A DNA stretch of 64,000 bases from Planctomycetota bacterium (lineage in GTDB: Bacteria > Planctomycetota > UBA1135 > GCA-002686595): assembly GCA_020638835.1 (NCBI GenBank), contig JACKHV010000002.1:248001-312000 (forward strand), in the 5' to 3' direction. A program made the translations under genes and the position numbers. The notes under the pieces were generated by a model, which did not search any database, was not told the DNA's origin, and was given only the letters and a program-made list of their open reading frames with translations. Below are positions 25,142 to 33,591 of the stretch, in pieces. How positions within the stretch are numbered: the stretch's first letter is position 1; every line of letters begins with the position of its first letter.

Positions 25142-25288
25142 TCAGAGCTCGACGACGACCACCGTGTTCGCGTCGGCGCGGTAAGGAGCCTCGGCGCTCC
25201 AAGCACCGTCCTTCGCCTCGACCTCGACGTGCACGCTTCCGACTCCGAGCGGCACGAAGCTCACCAGCGCGCGACCTCTCGCGAGGGA
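25142..25288 (-). pseudogene. possible 3' remnant of a gene cut by tRNA-Leu
   Basis: Directly after the 3' end of tRNA-Leu on the same strand, an open frame of about 48 codons ends in TGA at 25142. Its translation (RALVSFVPLGVGSVHVEVE, EAPYRADANTVVVVEL) has the alternating pattern of a beta-rich C-terminal domain, but there is no start codon region of its own other than an internal GTG. It may be the tail of a gene whose 5' part was lost, or a chance frame. Confidence 0.25.
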
Positions 25289-25376
25289 TGGTGCCCGGGG
25301 GGGGAGTCGAACCCCCACTCCCTTAACGGGAACATGGACCTGAACCATGCGCGTCTGCCAATTCCGCCACCCGGGC
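25289..25376 (-). tRNA. tRNA-Leu (anticodon CAG)
   Basis: On the minus strand the acceptor GCCCGGG pairs with CCCGGGC, the anticodon loop TTCAGGT carries CAG within a CATGG/CCATG stem, there is a long class II variable arm (TTCCCGTTAAGGGA-type) and a T arm of GGGGG-TTCGACT-CCCCC. Discriminator A and the 3' CCA (25289-25291) are encoded. Confidence 0.95.
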
Positions 25377-25428
25377 CGGGTGAGGCGGGGAAACATACGG
25401 CGCGCTGGGCGGGCGGTCATCGCTCAGC

Positions 25429-25534
25429 GTTGAAGAACGTACCGTGCCGCAACCGTTTCGACCGCGATCGCCGCGCGGAGGCCTCCGCGCGGCGATCGCG
25501 GTCGAAACGGTTGCGGCACGGTACGTTCTTCAAC
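25429..25534. repeat. perfect 106-bp palindrome
   Basis: Two exactly complementary 53-base arms, 25429-25481 and 25482-25534, meet with no spacer; the centre is GGAGGCCTCC. The left arm starts GTTGAAGAACGTACCGTGCC. The right arm ends over the stop codon of the PmbA-type gene (TGA, 25530-25532). In RNA it would form a 53-bp hairpin with a minimal turn, which would also end the pmbA-type transcript. Neither arm recurs in this window. Confidence 0.95.
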
Positions 25535-26924
25535 CAGCGGTCACCGAGACGCCGTCGACGAGGGCCCACGGGGCGCGGGCCGCACCGTGCAGGGTCGGCG
25601 CGGTGCTCGAGAGCGCGACGAAGCGCCGCAGGAGCTCGAAGGCGTTGCCGGAGATCAGGATCTCGCGCACCGAGCGCACGACTTGCCCGCCCTCCACCCA
25701 GCGCGCCGACTTGGCGACGCCGGAGAAGTCGCCGGACGCGGGGTCGATGGAGCCGGAGAAGCGCATCACGTAGAGGCCTCTCCCCATCGAGCGCAGGAGC
25801 GCGTCGCGGTCGCCGCCCTGTCCCGGCGCCATGCTGAGCGCGTGGGGGCCGAGGCCCGGGAGCCCGCGCGCTCCGCCGACGGCGTGGCCGGTGGACTCGC
25901 GACCTTCGACGGCCGCGGCGTAGGCGTTGTAGAGGTAGCTCGCGAGCACGCCGTTCTCGACGATCGGGAAGGCGCCGATCGGCTGGCCCTCGCGGTCGAA
26001 GGACGCGGCTCCCGTCAGCGCGAGGTCGGTCGGGTCGTCGAGCAGTTGGAAGCTCTCGTGCGCGATCGATTCGCCGAGCTTGCCCTTCAGCGCGGAGCGT
26101 CCGCGTTGCACGGCGATCGCGCTGGCGGCGGAGACGACCGGCGCCACGAACAGGTCGAGAACCGCGTCGGGCGCGAACAGCACCGGACCGTTGTAGCTCT
26201 CGCCGACGCCCGTGTTCAGGTTGCCCAGGCAGACCTCGGCGAACTCGTCGGCGGCGCTCGCGAGCGAAGCCTCGATGCGACTCGCACGGCGGATGTTGTC
26301 GCCGGTGTAGTGGAAGCCGCCGACGTCGTCGCCGTCGATCGCCATGCCGAAGATGCTCGTGCCGAGCGCCGCGTCGGACTCGGAGAGCTCCACGCCTTCC
26401 GAGTTGACGAGGCTGTGCGTCGTGAAGTGCAGCTCGACCGACGCCTTGTCGATCGCGAGCCGCGCGTCGTGTTGCGCGGCGCGGTCCAGGAAGCGTTGGC
26501 CGTAGTCGACGACTTCCTCGATGCCGAGCGCCTGGATCGCCGGGTCGATCAAATCGAGCGCGGGAGCCGCCGCGCGCGTCGCGGGCAGGCGGTTCGCGTC
26601 GTCCGGCGGGTTCAGCGCGCAGAGCGCGAGCGCGTCGCGCGCCACGCCGGCGAGCGCCTCGTCGGACGCCTGGTTCGTCGACGCGAAGCCCAGCTTGCCG
26701 CCCTTGAAGACGCGCACTCCGAGCGTCGAGCCGTCGTCGACCTGCGAGAGCTTCAGGTCGCCCTTCTCGAAGGTGACGCCGATCTTCTGGCTGCGCACGG
26801 AGTAGACCTCGGCCTGGTCCGCGCCGGCATCGAGCGCTCGTCGGCAGAGGCGCGCGGCGCGCCCGGAGAGCTCGGCCGCGGTCGTCGCCGCGTCGCGGAC
26901 GCGCGTCGTGTCGGTGGAGCCCAT
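25530..26924 (-). CDS. pmbA: TldD/PmbA family protein, PmbA-like (TldE) subunit
   Basis: A 464-residue protein that pairs with TldD as a heterodimeric metalloprotease involved in peptide maturation and degradation of unfolded peptides. Family features: DAGADQAEVYSVRSQKI, DGSTLGVRVFKGGKLGFAST, AFPIVENGVLASYLYN and SGSIDPASGDFSGVAKSAR. It lacks the HExxxH zinc motif, as the PmbA/TldE subunit does. The ATG at 26924 has GGAGG about 8 bases upstream, and it shares one base with the tldD stop (TGATG), so the two are co-translated. The stop codon lies inside the 106-bp palindrome. Confidence 0.9.
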   Translation of the reverse strand: MGSTDTTRVRDAATTAAELSGRAARLCRRALDAGADQAEVYSVRSQKIGVTFEKGDLKLSQVDDGSTLGVRVFKGGKLGFASTNQASDEALAGVARDALALCALNPPDDANRLPATRAAAPALDLIDPAIQALGIEEVVDYGQRFLDRAAQHDARLAIDKASVELHFTTHSLVNSEGVELSESDAALGTSIFGMAIDGDDVGGFHYTGDNIRRASRIEASLASAADEFAEVCLGNLNTGVGESYNGPVLFAPDAVLDLFVAPVVSAASAIAVQRGRSALKGKLGESIAHESFQLLDDPTDLALTGAASFDREGQPIGAFPIVENGVLASYLYNAYAAAVEGRESTGHAVGGARGLPGLGPHALSMAPGQGGDRDALLRSMGRGLYVMRFSGSIDPASGDFSGVAKSARWVEGGQVVRSVREILISGNAFELLRRFVALSSTAPTLHGAARAPWALVDGVSVTAG

Positions 26925-28327
26925 CACTGACGCCCTCCGACGAGCACTTCGCAGGACACCCACGGACCGCCGGCGTCGACTTTCGCGGGCTGGCCCTTGC
27001 CGCAGTAGCCCGAGCCGAGGTCCCAGCGGAACTCGCTCGAAACGCCGTCGACGCTGCACAGCACGTCGAACGCTTGGCCGGAGATGTTCACGCCGCGCTG
27101 CAGCTCGCCGAGCTTGCCGTTCTTGATCGTTCGCGCGGTGAGCGTACCGAACATGAACTCGCCGTTCGCGTCGGCCTGTCCGTTGCCGGCGCCGTCGAGC
27201 AGCAGGCCGTCCTCGATACCGGCGACGAGCTCGTCGTAGGTCTGCTCGCCCGGCGCGATGTAGGTGTTGCGCATGCGGATCAGCGGTTCGTCGTCGTACT
27301 CCCACGCGCGCGCGTTGCCGGTCGGCGCGACGCCGAAGGCCGCGGCGGACTCACGGTCGTGCAGGTAGCTGACGAGCTTGCCGCCGTCGATGATCGTCGT
27401 GCGCTGCGTCGGCACGCCTTCGTCGTCGACGGGCAGGCTGCCGCCGGCGCCCTCGTGGTACTCCGAGATGCCTGAGTCGCAGAGTGTGACGAGGTCGGAC
27501 CCGACGCGCGCGCCGAGTTTGCCGCGCGCGCAGGATCCCGAGGCGACGAAGTCGGCTTCGACCGTGTGGCCGATCGCTTCGTGCGTCAGAATGCCGACGA
27601 GGTTGGGGGAGAGCAGCACGCGCTTGCGGCCGCCGCTCGGGTAGCCCGCCTTGAGCAGGTCGACGGCGGTGCGCGACGCGCGCTCGGTCAGCACCTCGGG
27701 GGAGTCGTGTTGGAAGAGGCACTCCCAGCCGCCGGTCACGCCCACGCGTTCGACGCCGCGCTGCAGTTCGCCCGCTTCGCTTGCGACAGCCATGATGCGG
27801 AACTCGGGGCGCACCAGGCGCGACCACGCCTTTGCGCCGTCGGAGGTGACGACGCCCTTCTCCTCGTAGAGCTCGGTGTAGCTCGAGGACGCGGACTGGA
27901 TCGCGCTCGAGGCCTTGCGCGCGTCTTGCTCGAGGCGCAGCACGAGCGCGAGCGCCTCGTCGATCGGTTTGTCGATCAAGTCGATGCCCGGCGCGTCGAA
28001 GCGCCCGCGCGCCAGCTCGACGCGCGGCAGGTCCGGCGTGCGTTCCTTGCGCTTCGCGGCGGACGCGCGCGCGGCGCGGCGGGCGTCGTCGATCGCCTTC
28101 TCGATCGCGGCGGACTCCACGCGATCGGTGGAAGCGAAGCCCCAGGTCCCGTCCTCGAGCACGCGCACGCCGACGCCCGTGTGCTCGGAGATCCGCGACG
28201 AGTCGACGCGTCCCTTCTCGACGGCGACGGAACGCGTTCGACGCTTGTGGAAGCGGAGCTCGACGAAGCCTCCCGCCTTCTTGGCGAGGACCTCGGCGAG
28301 GAGATCGGTGGGGTCTTGTGTCTGCAT
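26924..28327 (-). CDS. tldD: TldD metalloprotease subunit
   Basis: A 467-residue protein with the zinc-binding HEAIGH motif (HExxxH, first His at residue 249) in LVGILTHEAIGHTVEADF. Other TldD features are GVGVRVLEDGTWGFAST near residue 50, the DDEGVPTQRTTIIDGGKLV segment, and MRNTYIAPGEQTYDEL toward the end. The start is ATG 28327 (MQTQDPTDLLAEVL). It forms an operon with the overlapping PmbA-type gene. In other bacteria the complex matures microcins and removes leader peptides; no such peptide gene is visible here. Confidence 0.93.
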   Translation of the reverse strand: MQTQDPTDLLAEVLAKKAGGFVELRFHKRRTRSVAVEKGRVDSSRISEHTGVGVRVLEDGTWGFASTDRVESAAIEKAIDDARRAARASAAKRKERTPDLPRVELARGRFDAPGIDLIDKPIDEALALVLRLEQDARKASSAIQSASSSYTELYEEKGVVTSDGAKAWSRLVRPEFRIMAVASEAGELQRGVERVGVTGGWECLFQHDSPEVLTERASRTAVDLLKAGYPSGGRKRVLLSPNLVGILTHEAIGHTVEADFVASGSCARGKLGARVGSDLVTLCDSGISEYHEGAGGSLPVDDEGVPTQRTTIIDGGKLVSYLHDRESAAAFGVAPTGNARAWEYDDEPLIRMRNTYIAPGEQTYDELVAGIEDGLLLDGAGNGQADANGEFMFGTLTARTIKNGKLGELQRGVNISGQAFDVLCSVDGVSSEFRWDLGSGYCGKGQPAKVDAGGPWVSCEVLVGGRQ

Positions 28328-28463
28328 GGATGGGGGCTGGTCGTGCGTTGCCTGGGGTCGGGAGGGTAGCAAGCGAGGCGCGACCAAGCTCGCTCCCGTG
28401 CGGCTCCGCGCGTGGAATTCCCCTGGGCCGCGACTGGAGGGCCGACTAACCTCTGCGCCCCCG

Positions 28464-28937
28464 ATGGCCAAGCCGCAGAAACCGCAGACCCGCCGCTCGA
28501 TCGCCACCAACCGGCGGGCGCGGCACGAGTACGAGGTCCTCGACGAGCTCGAGTGCGGCATCGTGCTCGTCGGCAGCGAGGTCAAGAGCCTGCGCGCCGG
28601 CCACGCGTCGATCGCGGAGGCCTTCGGACGGATCAAGGACGGCGAACTCTGGCTCTGCGGCGCCACGATCGCCGAGTACCCGAACGCGAACATCTTCAAC
28701 CACGTCCCCGTGCACGACCGCAAGCTGCTCGTGCACCGCGGCGAGCTGGAGAAGTGGCACAAGCGCGTGAAGGAACGCGGCGTCACGGTCGTCCCGCTCG
28801 AGCTCTACTTCCAGGGCTCGCGCGTGAAGTGTCTGATGGCGCTGTGCCGCGGCAAGAAGCTCTACGACAAGCGCCGGAGCGAGCGCGACAAGGAAGACAA
28901 GCGCTCGATGGATCGCGCGATGAACCGGCGTCGCTGA
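28464..28937 (+). CDS. smpB: SsrA-binding protein SmpB
   Basis: A 157-residue protein of the normal SmpB length, which binds tmRNA and brings it to stalled ribosomes. Typical features are RRSIATNRRARHEYEVLDELECGI, GSEVKSLRAGHASIAEAF, NIFNHVPVHDRKLL, and the basic C-terminal tail with DKRRSERDKEDKRSMDRA needed for trans-translation. It is divergent from tldD with 136 bases between. Its partner tmRNA lies 1.2 kb downstream on the same strand, separated only by the glutaminase gene. Confidence 0.95.
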   Translation: MAKPQKPQTRRSIATNRRARHEYEVLDELECGIVLVGSEVKSLRAGHASIAEAFGRIKDGELWLCGATIAEYPNANIFNHVPVHDRKLLVHRGELEKWHKRVKERGVTVVPLELYFQGSRVKCLMALCRGKKLYDKRRSERDKEDKRSMDRAMNRRR

Positions 28938-28965
28938 TCCACTCCTCGAGCCGGCGCCGGACCGA

Positions 28966-30048
28966 ATGACGCAAACCATGAACCAACCGCTGCTGGCCAC
29001 CGCGTCCTTGACCCTCGCCGCCGCCTTCGCCCTGGGCTTCGCCGCCCAGCGACCGGACTCCGGGGGAGTGCAGGCGGGGCTCGGATACGTCTCCTCCGCG
29101 CAGGACGCCCCCGACGTCGACGGCGTCGACGTCGTCCTCGACTCCGCGCACAGCCGCTTCGCTGGGGTGAAAGACGGCGCGAACGCCGACTACATCCCGG
29201 TTCTCGCCGAGGTCGACTCCGAGCTGTTCGCGATCGCGCTCGTCACCGTCGACGGCGAGGTGCACGTGGTGGGGGACGGCGAGGCGCGCTTCTCGATCCA
29301 GTCGATCTCGAAGGTCTTCAGCATGGCGCAGGTCCTGTCGCAGCTGGGCCCCGACGCACTGCTCGAGGGCATCGGAGTCGACGCGACGGGGAGGCCGTTC
29401 AACTCGATCATCGCGATCGAAGAGTTCCAGGGGCGCGAGATGAACCCGCTCGTCAACGCGGGCGCGATCACGACGACGGGCATGATCCCCGGAGCGGACG
29501 CGGACGCGATCTTCGCGAGCATCCTGGCGAACCTCTCGGGATACGCGGGGCGCGAGCTCGACGTGGATCTGGCCGTGTGCGCGTCGGAACTCGCCTCGAA
29601 CCAGCGCAACCAGGCGATCGGCGCCTTGATGCACGCCTACGGCTTGATCGACGACCACTACGAGCGCGCCGTCGAGGTCTACACGCGCCAGTGCTCGGTC
29701 TCCGTCGATACGAAGGACCTCGCGGTGATGGCGGGCACGCTCGCCAACGGCGGCAAGAATCCGGTGACGAAGCGGCAGGTGCTCGACCCCGAGCTCGTTC
29801 CGCGTGTGCTCGCTGTGATGGCGACGGCCGGGCTCTACGACGACTCGGGCAAGTGGCTCTTCAGCTCCGGTCTGCCGGCGAAGTCGGGCGTCGGCGGCGG
29901 CATCATCGCGGTCTCGCCCGGCCGCTTCGGCATCGCCGCCTTCTCGCCGCGCCTCGACGCGGCGGGAAACAGCGTGCGCGCCCAGCTCGCCATCCGCGCG
30001 GTCTCGGACGCCTTGGACGGCAACCCGTACCACGTCACGCCGCGCTGA
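28966..30048 (+). CDS. glsA: glutaminase with N-terminal export signal
   Basis: A 360-residue protein of the serine-dependent glutaminase family, which hydrolyses glutamine to glutamate and ammonia. The catalytic SxxK is in FSIQSISKVF; other motifs are REMNPLVNAGAITTTG, SNQRNQAIGALMHAYG, YTRQCSVSVD and SSGLPAKSGVGGGII. Before the enzyme domain is a hydrophobic signal-like segment, residues about 8-28 (LLATASLTLAAAFALGFAAQ), and a linker, making it about 50 residues longer than cytosolic GlsA and suggesting export. The start may be the ATG at 28966 or the one at 28978. Confidence 0.88.
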   Translation: MTQTMNQPLLATASLTLAAAFALGFAAQRPDSGGVQAGLGYVSSAQDAPDVDGVDVVLDSAHSRFAGVKDGANADYIPVLAEVDSELFAIALVTVDGEVHVVGDGEARFSIQSISKVFSMAQVLSQLGPDALLEGIGVDATGRPFNSIIAIEEFQGREMNPLVNAGAITTTGMIPGADADAIFASILANLSGYAGRELDVDLAVCASELASNQRNQAIGALMHAYGLIDDHYERAVEVYTRQCSVSVDTKDLAVMAGTLANGGKNPVTKRQVLDPELVPRVLAVMATAGLYDDSGKWLFSSGLPAKSGVGGGIIAVSPGRFGIAAFSPRLDAAGNSVRAQLAIRAVSDALDGNPYHVTPR

Positions 30049-30122
30049 GTCCGTACAGCCTCGCGCGCTTTCCCCCTCGCAGCCTCCGCGCGGACGGGCT
30101 AGACTCGTTCAGCGAATGGAGA

Positions 30123-30481
30123 GGGGGCGCACTGGTTTCGACCGGTTTGATCTCGCTCTCGAGTTGCGTGCCGGGGACCCCGAGTCACCCCGTAAAACCC
30201 TCCCGGGAACAGGCTTAATTGCCAACGATTTTGCACTCGCTGCCTAGTCTTACCTAGCAGCCGTTCCCGCGGGGAGTGCCCGCGGCCTCGCGGGGACGTA
30301 AACAGCGGGCTGGCCGACAAGCTCCGCACTTCGGTGCGTCGGCGAGACAACAGAGGTGCTGGTCCAACGAGAGCCGGTCCGAGGGCGCTCCGCGGGCGAG
30401 ATACAAACCAAGGACTATGCACGTAGACGCTCGCGAGACGGGCATTCCGGGACGCGGGTTCGATTCCCGCCGCCTCCACCA
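30123..30481 (+). ncRNA. ssrA: tmRNA
   Basis: The 5' end GGGGGCGCACTGGTTTCGAC and the 3' end GGTTCGATTCCCGCCGCC-TCCACCA form the tRNA-like half: GGGGGCG pairs with CGCCTCC with one G-U pair, and the T arm is GCGGG-TTCGATT-CCCGC. The tag reading frame begins GCC AAC GAT at about 30220 and ends in TAG, encoding the short tag ANDFALAA. Pseudoknot-like hairpins fill the middle. A TAGACT -10-like box lies 17 bases before the 5' end (30100-30105). Confidence 0.95.
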
Positions 30482-30510
30482 TTTCTCCGCACGATCCCTT
30501 CGAGCAGAGG

Positions 30511-30920
30511 CTCACGCGAAGGCGCGAAAGGGGCTGCCGGCCAGCATCGCACAAGCAGCGTGCAACCTCCGGGCAGCTCACGCGAAGGCGCGAACGGCCG
30601 AGCCCTACGCGCGGGCGAGTTCGAGCCCTAGAGAAGAGATCCTGGGGCGGCCAGCTTGGCGCGCCGGAGGCAGCTGACCATCCGACGGCTTCGCGGCCTG
30701 CGGGCGCGAACGGCCCGTAACTCCCTCGGCAGAAGGCTGGCGGGCGTTTGGCTCTGGAGGCAAGCGGTCGACTTCTCTTCCGACTCGTCGACCGCGCGGG
30801 GTCGTGGATCGTTCTTCTTCGCGCCTTCGCTTGACGCTGCTCGTGCGTCGCGTGCCGCAGAACCTCCTTCGCGACCTTCGCGGGAAACACGGGGGCTCGA
30901 CCGCGCGGTCGGCTCCAGCT
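30511..30920 (+). repeat. dispersed repeat, copy B (0.4 kb, non-coding)
   Basis: About 410 bases starting 30 bases after tmRNA, homologous along their length to 8761-9167 in inverted orientation. The direct-repeat unit CTCACGCGAAGGCGCGAA is at 30511-30528 and 30577-30594 (spacing 66, as in copy A), with a further diverged unit at 30943-30960 (CTCACGCGGAAGCGCGAA). The best conserved blocks are the GCAGCTGACCATCCGACGG block (30669-30687), GTTCTTCTTCGCGC near 30810 and CTTCGCGACCTTCGCGGGAA at 30869-30888. With the flanks it fills the gap 30482-31096, in which I see no gene. Confidence 0.75.
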
Positions 30921-31083
30921 GCCCGTACGCTTCACACGAGGACTCACGCGGAAGCGCGAAGGCCGGTGAAGCCCGCGCGGGAGGGGGCCGGGGATGGAGT
31001 TCGTTCGGGCAGGACCGCGGGCGGATCGAGGCGCGGTGGGAGTGTGGGCGCAGGTCGAGCGTGGATCGGTGGGTCCAGGGAGC

Positions 31084-31089
31084 TAGACT
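31084..31089 (+). promoter_or_regulatory. TAGACT -10 box of the lipoprotein gene, probably leaderless
   Basis: TAGACT ends 7 bases before the GTG start codon at 31097, so transcription should start at or next to the GTG. There is no ribosome-binding site between them. The -35 region (GTGGAT, 17 bases upstream) is poor. Confidence 0.4.
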
Positions 31090-31096
31090 CCGGCGC

Positions 31097-32272
31097 GTGA
31101 AGCCGATCCTCCCGCGCCCCTCCAGCTGGCTCGCCGCCCTCGCGGCCTGTGCCCTCGCGTCCTGTTCGACCATGAACCGGGCCTTCGACGCCCTCGACGT
31201 GATCAACCTGCCGGAGACGCGTGCGTACAACCTGGAGCAGCTGCACCAGGCGGATCATCACCACCGGCACGTCGCGCACCAGACCGGGGACGTCCAGTAC
31301 CTGATGAAGCGCGGGATCGCGGGCTTCCAGCCGGGTCGGCACATCTACGACGAGGCGCAGGTCGAGAAGATCGACGACCCCTCGATCGAGTGCCTGGCCG
31401 AGCTCGTTTCGTTGTGCAAGTTCGACTCGAGCAGCACGGTCACCTCCAGCCTGCAGGTCGAGTGGTGCGTGCGCCTCGCCGTGGAGGACTCCTGGCGGCT
31501 CAGCCGTGAGCGCGCGTTGTTCGAGCTCGGGCGCGCGGCCCTGCGGCTCGACGTCGGCGTCCCGCAGGGGCTCCCGGAAGGCGCGGCCTCTCCGGTCGAC
31601 GAGGTCGTCGCGGCGATCACGAAGCTGATTCGTGCCTACCGGCCGACCGTCGAAGGCTCGGAGTCGTCGCTCGACGACGACCAGTGGGTCGCGCTCGAGG
31701 ACGCCGTCGCCGGCATCCGCGCGCTGACGCTCGACCTCGAGTCCGGGCGGCGCACGCTCAAGGCGATCAACTCGCTGCTCGGTCCGACGAAGCGCACAGG
31801 GCGCGTGCGCGGCATGCTCGAGCCGTTGGCGCTCGATGTGCAGCGAACGCTCGTCTCGCAGGCGATCACGGCGGGACTCAACGACCCGCTGCCGTCGGTG
31901 CGCGCCGTGGCCGTGTGGGTCGCGGTGCAGAGCGGCGGAGACGTCGTGCTCGCGCAATCGCTGACGCAGCTCGGACCGCAGACGAGCGAGGAAGTGATCA
32001 TGACGGTCATGCGGCTCGTCGAGCTGTACGGTCTGCCCGAGGAGAACGCCGAGTTGTCGGGCGAGATCTTCGAACGCGTGCGACTGCAGTGGCTCGGGAT
32101 CATTGTCGAGTTCGCGGTGAACCACCCTTCCGGCGAAGTGCGCGTGCGCTGCATGCGCGCCCTGCGCGAGGCCTCCGGCGGGGCGCTCGACACGCTGCGC
32201 GAGGAGGACTGGCAGCAGTGGTGGACAGGGGTGCTCGAAGCGCGTGAGTCCGGCGTGCTCGTCCAGCCGTGA
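31097..32272 (+). CDS. lipoprotein with HEAT-like repeats
   Basis: A 391-residue protein starting GTG. The signal ends in a lipobox LASC, with the lipidated cysteine at residue 22 (LAALAACALASCSTMNRAFD), so it should be anchored in a membrane facing outward. The rest is helical; two segments look like HEAT repeats (LNDPLPSVRAVAVWVAVQS and NHPSGEVRVRCMRALREA), which usually serve protein binding. It overlaps the next gene by 4 bases (GTGA), implying co-translation with the membrane protein. The specific function is unknown. Confidence 0.7.
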   Translation: MKPILPRPSSWLAALAACALASCSTMNRAFDALDVINLPETRAYNLEQLHQADHHHRHVAHQTGDVQYLMKRGIAGFQPGRHIYDEAQVEKIDDPSIECLAELVSLCKFDSSSTVTSSLQVEWCVRLAVEDSWRLSRERALFELGRAALRLDVGVPQGLPEGAASPVDEVVAAITKLIRAYRPTVEGSESSLDDDQWVALEDAVAGIRALTLDLESGRRTLKAINSLLGPTKRTGRVRGMLEPLALDVQRTLVSQAITAGLNDPLPSVRAVAVWVAVQSGGDVVLAQSLTQLGPQTSEEVIMTVMRLVELYGLPEENAELSGEIFERVRLQWLGIIVEFAVNHPSGEVRVRCMRALREASGGALDTLREEDWQQWWTGVLEARESGVLVQP

Positions 32273-33471
32273 GCGACGCGCAGGCCGGACGTGGGCGGTT
32301 CACCAGCGCCCTCAAGATCGCGCTCGCGATCGCGCTGCTCGCGTGGGTCGCCTCGACGCTCCCTTGGCGCGACCAGCTGGTGTTTGAGGAGGGCTCGACC
32401 GCGCTCGTCGCGCGCGGCGAGATCGAAGGCGTTTGGCGCGAGGATGCGATCGCCTTCCGCCTCGACGCCGAACCGGCGCTCGACGCCGACTGGCCGCAAG
32501 CCGCGCGCGACGCGCAGCGCTCGGGGACGCCGTTCGCAGTCGAGCGCGACACGAAGGTCGAGGGCGGCTTCGACTGGCGACCCGGCATGCCGCGCGTGTT
32601 CAGCGGGATCGAGAGCAAGGAGCTGGGCTGGGCGCTCGGCATGCTCGTGCTCGGCACCCTACTCGGCATCACGCGCTGGTGGCGGCTGCTCCAGCTCGCG
32701 AGCTGTCCGTCGAGCTGGTGGAACACCTTCCGGCTCACCTACCTCGGGATGTTCTTCAACCTCGTCATCCCCGGCCTCACCGGCGGCGACGTGGTGAAGG
32801 CGATCTTCGTGGTGCAAGAACATCCGGAACGCCGCCCGGACGCGCTGATGACCGTCGTGCTCGACCGCATGATCGGCTTGTGGGCTCTGATCGGCCTAGC
32901 GACCGGCGTGATCTGGACGACTGGGGGAGAGCTCGTGCAGTTGCGCCTGCCCGTCGGCGCGGTCTTCCTGATCTCGACGGCCGGCATGACGGTCGTGCTC
33001 TCGAGCCGCGTGCGCCGCCTGTTTCGACTCGACCGCTTGATCGCGAAGCTGCCGTTCGCGGAGAAGATCGAACGACTCGAGGAGTCGGCGCGGGTGTTTC
33101 AAGATCGCGGGATGGAGGTCGTCTTCGCGCTCGTGCTCTCGATCGGCAACCACGTGGCAGTGACGGCCTCGGCCTACTTCCTCGGGCACGGATTCGGCGA
33201 CGCGCTCGCCTTCTCCGACTACGTGAGCATCGTCTCGGTCGGCAACGTGATCTCGTCGCTCCCTATCAGTCCGAGCGGCTGGGGCGTCGGCGAGTTCATC
33301 TACCGCGAGCTGTTCGTGCTCGCCGGCAGCCCGGGCGCGCTCGGCGTGGCCGTCAGCGTCTCGTACCGCCTGTGCGCGATGGTCCTCAGCCTCGCCGGCG
33401 GCTTGTTCCTGCTCACCCGCGGCGCGCCCGCGGTGCGCGAGGCCGAGGCGGCGATCCAAGAAGCGGTCTGA
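32269..33471 (+). CDS. integral membrane protein of the lysyl-PG synthase TM / UPF0104 family
   Basis: A 400-residue protein with roughly seven to eight predicted helices. One is at the N-terminus (residues 13-30), then about 125 residues of soluble insertion, followed by helices around LGWALGMLVLGTLLGI, LTYLGMFFNLVIPGLTGGD, MIGLWALIGLATGVIW and SVSYRLCAMVLSLAGGLFLL. The FFNLVIPGLTGGDVVKA and LPISPSGWGVGEF motifs are hallmarks of the family, which includes flippase-like and glycosyl-lipid transport proteins. The soluble insertion after the first helix is unusual. The start is GTG at 32269, overlapping the lipoprotein stop. Confidence 0.78.
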   Translation: MSDAQAGRGRFTSALKIALAIALLAWVASTLPWRDQLVFEEGSTALVARGEIEGVWREDAIAFRLDAEPALDADWPQAARDAQRSGTPFAVERDTKVEGGFDWRPGMPRVFSGIESKELGWALGMLVLGTLLGITRWWRLLQLASCPSSWWNTFRLTYLGMFFNLVIPGLTGGDVVKAIFVVQEHPERRPDALMTVVLDRMIGLWALIGLATGVIWTTGGELVQLRLPVGAVFLISTAGMTVVLSSRVRRLFRLDRLIAKLPFAEKIERLEESARVFQDRGMEVVFALVLSIGNHVAVTASAYFLGHGFGDALAFSDYVSIVSVGNVISSLPISPSGWGVGEFIYRELFVLAGSPGALGVAVSVSYRLCAMVLSLAGGLFLLTRGAPAVREAEAAIQEAV

Positions 33472-33591
33472 TTCCGCGCGTCGTTTGCGCCGCCCTTGGA
33501 TTGACAAGTCGCGTCGATCCGGGGTGAACTGCGTGGGATTTTGCCCCGCGCGTCCGATTCCTCCCACACCCCCCCGAACCCCTCAGTACCC

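Noticed and set aside
30656..31096. N-terminal extension of the lipoprotein gene through the repeat
   Set aside because: The signal peptide and lipobox begin at 31097, and the upstream part is repeat sequence shared with a non-coding locus.
33501..33530. Promoter with consensus TTGACA before the PfkB gene
   Set aside because: The -35 is perfect, but no acceptable -10 lies 16-18 bases downstream, so it is not listed as a promoter.
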